Source of the DNA: Peptoclostridium acidaminophilum DSM 3953 | Lineage (GTDB): Bacteria; Bacillota; Clostridia; Peptostreptococcales; Peptostreptococcaceae | Direction of reading: 5' to 3' | Assembly (NCBI RefSeq): GCF_000597865.1 | Contig: NZ_CP007453.1 | Coordinates: 248,001 to 312,000, forward strand | DNA length: 64,000 nt | Part shown: positions 42,828 through 51,379 of the stretch, one piece after another | How the letters are laid out: each line of letters opens with the position of its first letter | Numbering within the stretch: position 1 is the first letter of the stretch | Program-made: the position numbers and the translations under genes | Notes under the pieces: generated by a model | Told to the model about the DNA's origin: nothing | Seen by the model: the letters and a program-made list of their open reading frames with translations, nothing else | Database searches by the model: none

Positions 42828-44771
42828 ATGAGCAAGCAATTATATATAACTGAAAAGCCGTCTGTTGCAAATAGTTTTGCTAATGCGCTGGGCTTTAACA
42901 TTACGCAGTCAGACAGGGGCAGGGGCTACGCCGAGGCGGAAAACGCCATAATAACCTGGTGCTTTGGCCACTTGATTACTATGGCTTATCCCGATGCCTA
43001 CAACCCTGCCTACAAGTCTTGGCGGGTGGAGCATCTGCCGATTATCCCGGAGGAATACAAGTACGTGGTTATAGACAACAAAGGTACTGTTAAGCAGTTT
43101 GAAGTTATAAAGTCGCTCATGTCCAGGGAGGATGTGGACATCATATATGCCTGCACAGACAGCGGCCGGGAGGGCGAGTACATTTTCAGGCTGGTGTACA
43201 ATCAAATCGGTTCAAGCAAGCCTGCTAAAAGGGTCTGGATCTCATCCCAGACAGAGGATGCAGTCAAAAAAGGGATCCAGGAGGCAAAGAGCATAAGCGA
43301 GTACGATTCCCTTGCAAAAGCAGCTTACTGCAGGGCCAAGGAGGACTGGCTCTTTGGTATGAATTTCAGCAGGATGTACACATGTCAGTACGGCAGGAAA
43401 CTGTCGGCTTTTTTAAAAGAAGAGAAATCCGCCGTCATACCCATAGGAAGGGTTATGACCTGCGTGCTTGGCCTTATTGTAGACAGGGAGCTTGAAATCA
43501 GGAATTTTGTGCCAAGGCCTTATTATGGAGTTACGGCCACTTTTCTTTCAAAAGACAGCGAGATCAGCTACAAAGGCAGATGGCAGCAAAAGAAAAAGAA
43601 AGAGAAGAATCCGGCTGAGGATCAAGAGGACGAAGATAAATATATAAGCAAAGACGAAGCGGAGGACATCATCAAAAAGCTCGAGGGCAAGGAGGCCATT
43701 GTCAAAAAGGTCGAGGTAAAAGTGAAAAAGGAGCAGGCTCCATTGCTTTTCAACCTTGCAGAGCTGCAGTCGGAGGCCAACAAGAAGTTCAAACTTTCCG
43801 TAAACAGGACGCTTGAAATCGCACAGAGCCTCTACGAGAAGAAGCTCATATCTTATCCAAGAACCGACAGCCGTGTGCTTTCAACTGATGTCGTGCCCGA
43901 GCTGCCAAGGATTCTAAACGGCCTTTACGGCAACGCCGACTTCAGGGCTCATACGCTCAGGATAAAGGAATTTGGAAAGCTGGCAATAGACAAGAAAACA
44001 AAGCGCTATGTGGACGACAGCAAGGTTACGGATCACTACGCTATCATTCCAACCTACGTTACGACTGAGCTTGCCAGGCTGGATGAGGACACAAGAAACG
44101 TCTACAGTCTCATAGTAAAAAGATTTCTTGCCATTTTTTATCCCCCGGCTGAATACAATACGGTGAGGGTAGAGACAGGGATAGACTCGGAGATATTCGT
44201 TACCAACTCCAAAGTGCTGAACGTGCAGGGCTGGAAAGAGGTATACGAAGTAACCTCCTCGAAAAAGGAGGAGCTGTCCGACTCTCCAATTCAAAAGCTG
44301 ATCAAGAAGGAAAAATGCGATGTGACAGGCTTCGAGCTCGAGGAAAAGGAGACCAGACCGCCGTCGAGGTTCACAGACGGTTCACTCATAATAACGATGG
44401 AGAAGGCTGGTAAATACATCGAAAACGAGGAGCTAAGGGAACAGATAAAAACATGCGGCATAGGCACCTCGGCCACACGCGCGGGTATAATCAAGAAGCT
44501 TGTGGACATCGGGCACATAAAAATAAACCCCAAGACGCAGATAATCACGCCGGAGCCGAAAGGCGAGGCAATAGTTCAGCTTGTACGACTTACAGCAAAG
44601 GAACTCCTAAATCCAATACTCACCGCCAGCTGGGAAAAGGGACTTTTCATGATAGAAAATCACGAGATAACAGAAGATGTTTTCGATGAAAAATTGACAC
44701 AATATATAAACAGAACGATTGAAAAGATAAAAAGAACGGGTTATGGAGGAAGATTATATGGTCTGGAGTAA
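42828..44771 (+). CDS. topB: DNA topoisomerase III
   Basis: 647 aa type IA topoisomerase that decatenates and relaxes negatively supercoiled DNA. The TOPRIM domain is N-terminal (ITEKPSVA; ACTDSGREGEYIFR near residue 110), the catalytic Tyr is in LISYPRTDSRVL near residue 345, and TSATRAGIIKKL lies near 550. There is no C-terminal zinc-finger extension. A charged insert around 255-280 (QQKKKKEKNPAEDQEDED) is unusual. AGAAAGGGTG precedes the ATG. The 3' end overlaps the next gene by 14 nt. Confidence 0.93.
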   Translation: MSKQLYITEKPSVANSFANALGFNITQSDRGRGYAEAENAIITWCFGHLITMAYPDAYNPAYKSWRVEHLPIIPEEYKYVVIDNKGTVKQFEVIKSLMSREDVDIIYACTDSGREGEYIFRLVYNQIGSSKPAKRVWISSQTEDAVKKGIQEAKSISEYDSLAKAAYCRAKEDWLFGMNFSRMYTCQYGRKLSAFLKEEKSAVIPIGRVMTCVLGLIVDRELEIRNFVPRPYYGVTATFLSKDSEISYKGRWQQKKKKEKNPAEDQEDEDKYISKDEAEDIIKKLEGKEAIVKKVEVKVKKEQAPLLFNLAELQSEANKKFKLSVNRTLEIAQSLYEKKLISYPRTDSRVLSTDVVPELPRILNGLYGNADFRAHTLRIKEFGKLAIDKKTKRYVDDSKVTDHYAIIPTYVTTELARLDEDTRNVYSLIVKRFLAIFYPPAEYNTVRVETGIDSEIFVTNSKVLNVQGWKEVYEVTSSKKEELSDSPIQKLIKKEKCDVTGFELEEKETRPPSRFTDGSLIITMEKAGKYIENEELREQIKTCGIGTSATRAGIIKKLVDIGHIKINPKTQIITPEPKGEAIVQLVRLTAKELLNPILTASWEKGLFMIENHEITEDVFDEKLTQYINRTIEKIKRTGYGGRLYGLE

Positions 44772-45327
44772 AATGAAGCAGATTCTTGAGAGTTTTATTT
44801 GTCCCGGCCTTGTGGGCAGGGTGGAATACCGAGCAACAGGCTATCGCTACATGCCGGGCAAGGCGGCGCAGTGTTATATCACGGTAGACAAAAAAGAGGT
44901 CTTCAACATGAGCGATGGAGCTGCATCGATTAGGTGGTACCAGACGGAGCAGGAGATAAAAAGCGACCCCGATGTCAAAATACCGCTAAGCGAAGAGGAT
45001 ATAGAAAAGGTAAGGAAAGAAACGGGCGGGACAGTCCCGGAGGAACGTCTGGCTGTGATTGCAAGGAGCCGCAAAATAGCAGATTATGCAAAGGAAGTCA
45101 TGGCGGCTCAGGCGGCGCTGAGCAAATCCAATTTCCAATCCGCGGCCAATGATTTCCTGTCAGGTTCAATAGAGGAAAGCCTTGAAAGCGGGGACATTCT
45201 ACTCAACGTCTTCGCCTTGGTGGACAGGCGCGTGGGGAAAAAGCGAATACTGGGCATGGAGGATAAGATGAAGCTGAAACACCCGATTGTGCAGTATTTT
45301 TACGAGCTGCGCCGCAGCACTATGTAA
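44758..45327 (+). CDS. SF0329-like protein of unknown function
   Basis: 189 aa, soluble. The pattern (VWSKMKQILESFICPGLVGRVEYR, then ITVDKKEVFNMSD, then HPIVQYFYELRRS) matches what I recall of the SF0329 family, whose function is unknown. ATG 44758 lies 7 nt after GGAGGA and inside the topB end, so it is translationally coupled to topoisomerase III. A link to DNA metabolism is only suggested by that coupling. It ends in a strong terminator. Confidence 0.65.
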   Translation: MVWSKMKQILESFICPGLVGRVEYRATGYRYMPGKAAQCYITVDKKEVFNMSDGAASIRWYQTEQEIKSDPDVKIPLSEEDIEKVRKETGGTVPEERLAVIARSRKIADYAKEVMAAQAALSKSNFQSAANDFLSGSIEESLESGDILLNVFALVDRRVGKKRILGMEDKMKLKHPIVQYFYELRRSTM

Positions 45328-45353
45328 TCAAGGCCGTTTACAATCACAATATC

Positions 45354-45395
45354 AAAAAAACCAAACCACTTGGTTTCAAGGGGTTTGGTTTTTTT
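45354..45395 (+). terminator. Intrinsic terminator of the topB unit
   Basis: AAAAAACCAAACC-A-CTTG paired with CAAG-G-GGTTTGGTTTTTT; strong T-run. Confidence 0.85.
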
Positions 45396-45427
45396 GACTA
45401 AAATCAGGGGCTCATAGAGCTATGAGA

Positions 45428-45955
45428 TTACTCAGCTGCGAAATTCATGCCGCCGACTTTGCCGTATGTCTGGGATATAGATTTAACAGACATGTTCACA
45501 TTGCCGTGCTGTTTCAGCATTTCATGGAAATCGGAAAAGTGATTACGAGGCAATATGATTGTAAGTATCAGTCTTTCAGTGCCCTCTATGCCATAGCCTA
45601 ACGTTGTAGTTACCGAATAGCCCTGAACACGCAAATTGTCAGCCAGAAGCTTGCCTGGAATTGGATGCTTGTATACATCTATTTCAAACAGGCCGAATGC
45701 CAGTTTCTTTTCGATTTTACTTCCTAAAAAGACTCCAAACATTTTACCCACAGCAAAAGCTAAAACAAATCCATATCCGGATGAAGTTGTTGTAAGCTTA
45801 AATGCATAAACGAATATTATGGCATCTATAAAAGTGGTCACATAAACAGGTTTGATTGCCTTCTGTGCCAAGAAAGTCGTTTTTAAATTTCCAAGACAGG
45901 TTCCCAATACATTTAATAAGAATATTATTAGTAGATTGATCATAGTATTTATCAT
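45428..45955 (-). CDS. DUF2179/UPF0316 membrane protein
   Basis: 175 aa. Three N-terminal hydrophobic helices (about 5-22, 35-53, 57-75) are followed by a cytoplasmic DUF2179 domain (about 95-170), as in UPF0316/DUF5698-type proteins. The start is ATG 45955 with AAGGAG 7 nt upstream; an in-frame extension to 46000 would run through a terminator hairpin. The function is unknown. A promoter (46041-46069) and an attenuator-like hairpin (45967-46007) precede it, so expression is likely conditional. Confidence 0.75.
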   Translation of the reverse strand: MINTMINLLIIFLLNVLGTCLGNLKTTFLAQKAIKPVYVTTFIDAIIFVYAFKLTTTSSGYGFVLAFAVGKMFGVFLGSKIEKKLAFGLFEIDVYKHPIPGKLLADNLRVQGYSVTTTLGYGIEGTERLILTIILPRNHFSDFHEMLKQHGNVNMSVKSISQTYGKVGGMNFAAE

Positions 45956-45966
45956 TGTTTCTCCTT

Positions 45967-46007
45967 TCAAAAAAATAAAATACCCCTGTCCGAGCAACAA
46001 GGGTATT
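45967..46007 (-). terminator. Attenuator-like hairpin in the DUF2179 leader
   Basis: On the minus strand AATACCC pairs with GGGTATT around a 15-nt loop and is followed by TTTATTTTTTT, only 6-10 nt before the ribosome site. It lies between the promoter and the gene. Confidence 0.6.
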
Positions 46008-46040
46008 GATTAAATTCCTTATAATTGTGATGACTTTAGT

Positions 46041-46069
46041 AGTATCTCATGTTTTTCGGGTTTTGTCAA
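46041..46069 (-). promoter_or_regulatory. Promoter of the DUF2179 gene
   Basis: Minus strand TTGACA, 17 bp, GATACT. It predicts a leader of about 78 nt containing the attenuator hairpin. Confidence 0.65.
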
Positions 46070-46204
46070 TATGTGCCACCAGGAAGAGTCGCTGAATGAT
46101 TTAATTGTGAGGTTGCTGTTGATTTGTTAATTGGGTATAAAGATATCAAGAGTTATTACACACCTTGAGAAACTACAATGTGAAAATCATTTTGAGGGAA
46201 TAGT

Positions 46205-47536
46205 TTGATATGCAATGAGGAGGCGGACGCTATTACGGGAGAAAAGAAAAAAGGGATTTTAATTGGAGTGCTTATAGGCTGCTTTGTTACACTGTCTGTA
46301 TTTGGGATAAGGAGCATGCTTGAAAAAACGAAAATCAGCGAGGAAGTCAGGAGCTTCGAGCACGTGATAATGGGATGGGATTATGTTTCGGACAAGAGGT
46401 TCGTTTCTGAAAAGTCCTCAAAGTCGGGCTACAATACAGTGGCACCGCTCTGGTATCAGATAGAGGGCAGCAAGACTGACATTAACGGAGTGAGCCTTAA
46501 GATGACTTCTGACAGCGAATATGTACGCATTGCGCATGAAAATGGTTACAGGGTGTGGGCGATGCTTTCTGATGGTTTTTCGCCGTCAAGGAGCAGGCTA
46601 ATATTTGAAAATGAAGACAAGATGAACAGTATAATAGACAGCATAGTGGCCGATGTTGTAAAAAAGGATATCGACGGAGTCAACATAGACTTTGAAGGGG
46701 ACGGAAGAAAAAACAGGGAAGGTTTTACAAGGTTTGTAACGCTGCTTTCGAAGAAGCTAAGTGAAAGCGGGAAGGTGACGAGTGTAGACGTTACAGGCTA
46801 CGATACCTACAGTCTTTCATCCTACTATGACAGGGTTGCCTTGGCAGAGGCTTGCGACTATATAGTGCTCATGGGGTACGACGAGCACTGGTCAGGAAGC
46901 ACTGTCGCGGGCTCGGTATCATCGCTGGGCTGGGTGAAGGGAAATGTCGAAAAGACACTTAAAGAGGTTCCATCAGAAAAGCTGGTGCTTGGCATACCCT
47001 TCTACACCAGGGCGTGGAGAGTAGTCGAAGGTGAAGGCGTGGAGGTTGTCAATTCGTATGTCAACGTCAGGAGCGAGCCGTCTACAGATGGCGAGAAGCT
47101 TGGCGCGGCGCAGAAGGGGTCATTCTACAAGTTTTTGGAAAGCATGAGCATTGACAAGGCAGGCAAAGCAGATGTATGGCACAAGATAAATTTCAACGGG
47201 AAAGAAGCGTATGTGCATTCGGACTATGTTAGAGTCAGAGACTACGGCGAAGAGGGCAGGGCTTCCTCGAAGGCATATGCCATAAGAATTCAAAGCAATA
47301 TCATAAGGGATAACTCCCCGGATATAGCCTTGGATAATGAAACCGGACAGAATCTTGCTGTTTACAAAAACAGTGACGGAAGCCTTACAAAAATTTGGAT
47401 GGAGGATGAGCTTTCCCTCAAAGGCAGAGCGGGAATAGTCAAGGAACTCGGCCTTGCCGGGGTAGCTGCCTGGAGGCTGGGATACGAGGAAGAGGACACC
47501 TGGAAGCATGTGGTGGAAGGGCTAATTGCGGAATAA
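46205..47536 (+). CDS. GH18-family protein with inserted SH3 domain
   Basis: 443 aa with one N-terminal membrane anchor (about 17-36), the rest outside. The glycoside hydrolase 18 core shows DGVNIDFEGDG, the DxxDxDxE-type motif with its acid Glu, LMGYDEHW, and LGIPFYTRAW. An SH3b domain (about 275-345, NSYVNVRSEPSTDGEKLG) is inserted before the last barrel strand (GVAAWRLGYE). This matches spore or wall hydrolases of the YaaH/YvbX class that act on amino sugars. The start is unclear: TTG 46205 has GAGGG in front, while a better GAGGAGG lies within the frame, pointing to a rare ATT at 46232. No ATG is suitable. Confidence 0.8.
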   Translation: MICNEEADAITGEKKKGILIGVLIGCFVTLSVFGIRSMLEKTKISEEVRSFEHVIMGWDYVSDKRFVSEKSSKSGYNTVAPLWYQIEGSKTDINGVSLKMTSDSEYVRIAHENGYRVWAMLSDGFSPSRSRLIFENEDKMNSIIDSIVADVVKKDIDGVNIDFEGDGRKNREGFTRFVTLLSKKLSESGKVTSVDVTGYDTYSLSSYYDRVALAEACDYIVLMGYDEHWSGSTVAGSVSSLGWVKGNVEKTLKEVPSEKLVLGIPFYTRAWRVVEGEGVEVVNSYVNVRSEPSTDGEKLGAAQKGSFYKFLESMSIDKAGKADVWHKINFNGKEAYVHSDYVRVRDYGEEGRASSKAYAIRIQSNIIRDNSPDIALDNETGQNLAVYKNSDGSLTKIWMEDELSLKGRAGIVKELGLAGVAAWRLGYEEEDTWKHVVEGLIAE

Positions 47537-47592
47537 CAGTATTAGTGAAAAAAGAGTTAATTCCAATAAGAATTTAATATTCGTACACAACA

Positions 47593-47632
47593 AAGCCGAG
47601 GGATCTGCAATGAGACCCCTCGGCTTAATTTA
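47593..47632. terminator. Terminator between convergent genes
   Basis: Perfect 10-bp stem AAGCCGAGGG/CCCTCGGCTT with a T-rich tract on the plus side and a weaker one on the minus side. Confidence 0.75.
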
Positions 47633-47644
47633 TTTTGCTGGCAT

Positions 47645-48007
47645 TTAGTGGCTGCACTCGTGTCCGTGTTCATGGCAGGAGTCGCCTGAGTCTTCAAGAG
47701 CTCCCTCGAGCCACTTAAGCGCTACAGCCTTGACATCGCCTGAGCATCCGCGGAGCACCTCGATGCCCGAGTCGTTTAGTACTCTTACGGCTCCGTCGCC
47801 CATGTTGCCGGCAAGCATGACCTTAACCCCGATTTCCGAAAGAGTCTGCGCTATGTTCGATTTGCAGCCGCAGCCTACTGGGGAAGCTACTGTTTCCTCG
47901 GCTACTATGTTCTTACTGCCTGTGTCAACTGTAAAAACAGTGAAATACTCGCAGTGGCCAAAGTGGTTATCTATAAGATTCTGGCGAGATGGTAGTGCTA
48001 TTTTCAT
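47645..48007 (-). CDS. NifX/NifB-family (Fe-Mo cofactor-like) protein
   Basis: 120 aa with the dinitrogenase iron-molybdenum cofactor-binding fold (residues 1-100; MKIALPS..., HFGHCEYFTVF, and an alternating strand-helix pattern). A Cys/His-rich tail (CHEHGHECSH) could bind metal. Stand-alone members of this family occur in many anaerobes near Mrp/ParA-type Fe-S carriers; no such neighbour is here. GAGAGGA precedes ATG 48007; longer starts lack a ribosome site. It is driven by a consensus promoter. Confidence 0.85.
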   Translation of the reverse strand: MKIALPSRQNLIDNHFGHCEYFTVFTVDTGSKNIVAEETVASPVGCGCKSNIAQTLSEIGVKVMLAGNMGDGAVRVLNDSGIEVLRGCSGDVKAVALKWLEGALEDSGDSCHEHGHECSH

Positions 48008-48081
48008 AAAATCAGTCCTCTCATATAAAAGCTCGTGCGGCATATTGTGTTCGTGTAGTAAACTGCATATTCCTGTTTATA

Positions 48082-48110
48082 ATTATAATGAAATGATTGT
48101 CATATGTCAA
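48082..48110 (-). promoter_or_regulatory. Consensus promoter of the NifX-like gene
   Basis: Minus strand TTGACA, 17 bp, TATAAT: a perfect match in both hexamers. The -35 overlaps a near-palindrome ATTGTCATATGTCAAT (48096-48111), a possible operator. Confidence 0.75.
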
Positions 48111-48251
48111 TTATTGGGGAGATTATTCAATGATACTAAAAATCTTGCAGCAACTGACCGTGAATGGGTAAACATATTAACGATATATTAGTGATGCAGC
48201 TGAATGATTTTTCGAAACAGCTTATTATTCTTTCGAAAGAGGTGAAATTAT

Positions 48252-49907
48252 ATGAATATAAAATTTTTAGGAGCCGCCATGTCTGTCACAGGCTCATGCC
48301 ACCTTGTCACCACGGACAAGTATAAGATACTGCTCGACTGCGGAATGTTCCAGGGAAGCGAAGCCATGGAGGAGCTTAACTACCAGGAATTCGCATTCGA
48401 CCCGTTGGAAATCGACTTCATGCTCCTAAGCCATGCGCACATAGACCACAGCGGCCGGATACCGCTGCTGATAAAGCGGGGGTTTGAAGGCAGGATATAC
48501 TGCACTGACGCGACAGCCGACCTTGCCGATATCATGCTGCAAGACAGCGGCAATATACACGAAAGAGAGGCCGAGTGGAGCAACAGAAGAGCCCAAAGAT
48601 CCGGCAAAGATACGGTGACGCCGCTTTACAACCAGGAAGATGCTGCAGCTTGCGCGGCGCAGTTCAGTCCCGCAATTTATGGGCAGGTTATACAGATAAA
48701 TCCAGATATCACAGTAAGATTCAGTGATGCGGGCCACATACTCGGCTCATCAATCATAGAGCTTTGGATAAGGGAAGGTGAAGAGGAGACGAAGCTTGTG
48801 TATTCAGGGGATCTGGGAGTGAAGAACAAACAGATAATTAACGATCCGACAATTATAGAGGAGGCCGACTATCTTATAATGGAGGCTACATACGGAGACC
48901 GCGTTCATGAAAGCAATAAGGAGAGCGTGCAGCGTCTCATGCAGATAATCCTAAAGACCATAAGGCGCGGGGGCAATGTTGTCATTCCTTCTTTTGCTGT
49001 CGGCAGAACACAGGAGCTCATATACGAGCTTGAGCTGTTTTACGAGAAGCATAGGGAACACAGGAAGGAACTGGACAAAATCATGGTCTACGTAGACAGC
49101 CCTCTTGCAACAAGCGCCACTGAAATTTTCCGTAGAAACGCCCAGGTTTTTGACGAAGAAACCAGAAAACGCATAATAGAAGGAGAGGACATACTCGATT
49201 TTAAAAACCTGAAATTCACGAGAACAATAGAGGAATCTAAGAGGCTCAACTACGACAGGTCGCCGAAAATAATCATATCATCGAGTGGAATGTGCGATGC
49301 CGGAAGAATAAAGCACCACCTAAAGCACAACCTGTGGAATCCAAAATCGAGCATAGTTTTTGTGGGCTATCAGGCTGAAGGAACGCTTGGAAGATCTATT
49401 CTCGACGGAGACCGGCACGTTGACATATTCGGAGAGGATATAAGCGTCAAGGCTGAGGTCCACTCGCTCGAGGGTTTCTCTGCTCATGCCGACAAAGATT
49501 ATCTTCTTGAATGGCTTTCGGGCTTCAAGAAGGCGCCGCGCGGAATATTCCTCGTCCACGGGGAATCGGAAGCAAAGCAGGCATTTGCCTACGCGGTTAA
49601 GGATGAACTTGGATATGACTGCACTGTTGTCGAAGACGTCTCGGAATACAATCTCGAGCAAGGCGAGCGGGTTGGAGCTGAAGATTTCAAAAGCGCAATC
49701 GAAAACAAGGAGCAGATGCTAAAAGTAAAGGGCAAGCTGGCTAATGTGAGAAACGAACTTGGCGCAGTGCTTAAAAACACAAGTCTTCTGCTGGATGAAA
49801 AAATGACGAAGGAGAAGCTTATAGAGATTTCAAATCTGGCACTGGAGCTTGAGAAGATTACTATAAAACTGGGGACTGCAGTAGCTGACAAAGAAAGCCA
49901 GCAGTAG
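48252..49907 (+). CDS. Beta-CASP metallo-beta-lactamase-fold RNA-processing protein
   Basis: 551 aa. MBL motifs: LSHAHIDHSGRIP (HxHxDH), a later DAGHILGSS and SGDLG. The beta-CASP part has SFAVGRTQELIYEL and IISSSGMCDAGRIKHHL, and the final HxxDxDyL-like motif is GFSAHADKDYLLEW. The architecture matches the YsiI/RNase J-like and CPSF-type exonuclease group (COG1236). A helical C-terminal extension of about 90 residues follows. AAGAGGTG precedes the ATG. It is likely a ribonuclease in the cytoplasm. Single gene. Confidence 0.9.
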   Translation: MNIKFLGAAMSVTGSCHLVTTDKYKILLDCGMFQGSEAMEELNYQEFAFDPLEIDFMLLSHAHIDHSGRIPLLIKRGFEGRIYCTDATADLADIMLQDSGNIHEREAEWSNRRAQRSGKDTVTPLYNQEDAAACAAQFSPAIYGQVIQINPDITVRFSDAGHILGSSIIELWIREGEEETKLVYSGDLGVKNKQIINDPTIIEEADYLIMEATYGDRVHESNKESVQRLMQIILKTIRRGGNVVIPSFAVGRTQELIYELELFYEKHREHRKELDKIMVYVDSPLATSATEIFRRNAQVFDEETRKRIIEGEDILDFKNLKFTRTIEESKRLNYDRSPKIIISSSGMCDAGRIKHHLKHNLWNPKSSIVFVGYQAEGTLGRSILDGDRHVDIFGEDISVKAEVHSLEGFSAHADKDYLLEWLSGFKKAPRGIFLVHGESEAKQAFAYAVKDELGYDCTVVEDVSEYNLEQGERVGAEDFKSAIENKEQMLKVKGKLANVRNELGAVLKNTSLLLDEKMTKEKLIEISNLALELEKITIKLGTAVADKESQQ

Positions 49908-49941
49908 GTTAGGGGAAAGCTGAGGATAATAGTGAATATAG

Positions 49942-49985
49942 AGACGCAACAAGCCTTAAAAGCAGGCAGTTGCGTCTTTTGTTTT
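49942..49985 (+). terminator. Intrinsic terminator
   Basis: AGACGCAAC/GTTGCGTCT (9 bp) followed by TTTGTTTT. Confidence 0.8.
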
Positions 49986-50015
49986 GTCTGTGAAATTTTA
50001 TCAATATTAGGGCGA

Positions 50016-50048
50016 GAATACCCTCCTCCTCTTAGGTGGGGGATGAAT
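50016..50048 (+). repeat. Transposon-end-like hairpin left of tnpB
   Basis: GAATACCCTCCTCCTCTTAG and returning GGTGGGGGATGAAT resemble the right ends of TnpB elements (compare 51301-51346). It may be the element's left end or a relic right end of an earlier copy. Confidence 0.35.
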
Positions 50049-50147
50049 CGTCTAATGTTTTCAAGTTGTGTTTTTTGTGTCTGCTCCAGGGGTATACATA
50101 TAATAGCAGAAATCAGCCTTATATGTCACACTAGGAGGTGAAAAGCA

Positions 50148-51269
50148 ATGCTAATTAGCAAAGCGTACAAGTTCCGTATATATCCAAATAGCAAGCAAAG
50201 AGAACTGATAGCCAAAACAATAGGCTGTAGCCGCTTTGTGTTCAATCACTTCCTGAATGCTTGGAATAACGAATACAGACAAACAGGCAAGGGCTTGACA
50301 TATAATTATTGCTCTGCGCAAATGACCCAACTCAAGAAAGAACTTGTGTGGCTCAAGGAAGTAGACAGCATAGCGCTGCAATCCTCCCTGAAGAATCTTG
50401 GTGATGCTTTCGACCGTTTCTTCAAGAAGCAGAATGATGCTCCACGTTTCAAATCCAAAAGAAACAAAGTGCAATCGTATACTACAAAATGTACTAATAG
50501 CAATATAGCCATAGTAGACAACAAAATCAAACTGCCTAAGCTTGGTCTAATCAAGTTCGCTAAGTCTAAAGAAATAAATGGCAGGATTCTGAGTGCCACT
50601 ATAAGGCGTAATCCATCCGGCAAATATTTTGTATCTGTGCTTGTTGAAAGCGAAGTGCAAGAGCTACCCAAGTCGAATTCTTCATGCGGAATAGACGTAG
50701 GCCTGAAAGATTTCGCCATACTTTCAGATGGCACAGCATACGAGAATCCCAAGTTTTTCAGAACGCTTGAAGCAAAGCTTGCAAGAGAGCAACGCATACT
50801 ATCAAAGCGTACCAAGTTCTCAAATAACTGGCATAAGCAAAGAGTCAAGGTTGCCAGAATACATGAGCATATAGCCAATGCAAGAGCAGATTATCTGCAC
50901 AAAATCTCTACCGAGATAGTCAAAAACCACGACATCATCGGCATTGAGGATTTGCAGGTATCCAACATGCTCAAGAACGGCAAGCTAGCTAAAGCGATAT
51001 CCGAGGTGTCTTGGGCACAATTCAGAACAATGCTTGAATACAAAGCCAATTGGTACGGTAAGCAAGTCGTCGCCGTAGCTAAGAACTTTGCTTCAAGTCA
51101 GCTATGCTCTGATTGCGGTTACAAGAATAAAGACGTTAAGAATCTCTCTGTCAGAGAGTGGACTTGCCTAGAATGTGGAGCAAACCATGACAGAGATATT
51201 AACGCAAGCATAAATCTTAAAAACGAAGCCCTAAGGCTTCTAACCGTAGGAACTACGGGGTTAGCCTAA
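50148..51269 (+). CDS. tnpB: TnpB, RNA-guided nuclease-type protein (intact)
   Basis: 373 aa. A helix-turn-helix-like N-terminus ([29 protein letters not shown]) is typical of IS605 OrfB. RuvC residues are all present: Asp in [13 protein letters not shown], Glu in [11 protein letters not shown], Asp in NHDRDINAS. The zinc ribbon is CSDC...CLEC. GAGGTG precedes the ATG. No tnpA adjoins it. The 3' coding end overlaps the predicted omega RNA scaffold. A decayed relative lies at 54093. This is the most complete TnpB of the three in the window. Confidence 0.9.
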   Translation: MLISKAYKFRIYPNSKQRELIAKTIGCSRFVFNHFLNAWNNEYRQTGKGLTYNYCSAQMTQLKKELVWLKEVDSIALQSSLKNLGDAFDRFFKKQNDAPRFKSKRNKVQSYTTKCTNSNIAIVDNKIKLPKLGLIKFAKSKEINGRILSATIRRNPSGKYFVSVLVESEVQELPKSNSSCGIDVGLKDFAILSDGTAYENPKFFRTLEAKLAREQRILSKRTKFSNNWHKQRVKVARIHEHIANARADYLHKISTEIVKNHDIIGIEDLQVSNMLKNGKLAKAISEVSWAQFRTMLEYKANWYGKQVVAVAKNFASSQLCSDCGYKNKDVKNLSVREWTCLECGANHDRDINASINLKNEALRLLTVGTTGLA

Positions 51270-51346
51270 TAATAAACTGCTCGTTGGAGCGGTATTCTTA
51301 GGAATCCGTCCACCTCTAAGCGTTAGTGTAGGTGGCGGTAGTTCAA
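51244..51346 (+). ncRNA. Candidate omega (guide) RNA scaffold of the intact TnpB element
   Basis: From within the last tnpB codons: CCGTAG/CTACGG hairpin (51244-51258), CTGCTC/GAGCGG hairpin (about 51280-51295), and the terminal CCACCT/AGGTGG hairpin (51310-51335) followed by GTTCAA. The first hairpin and the TTCTTAGGAATCC stretch are conserved in the decayed copy (55217-55280). The guide would start at about 51347. Confidence 0.5.
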
Positions 51347-51379
51347 TTAAGCAGCAATCATGCTCTGTACCTGATGAAG

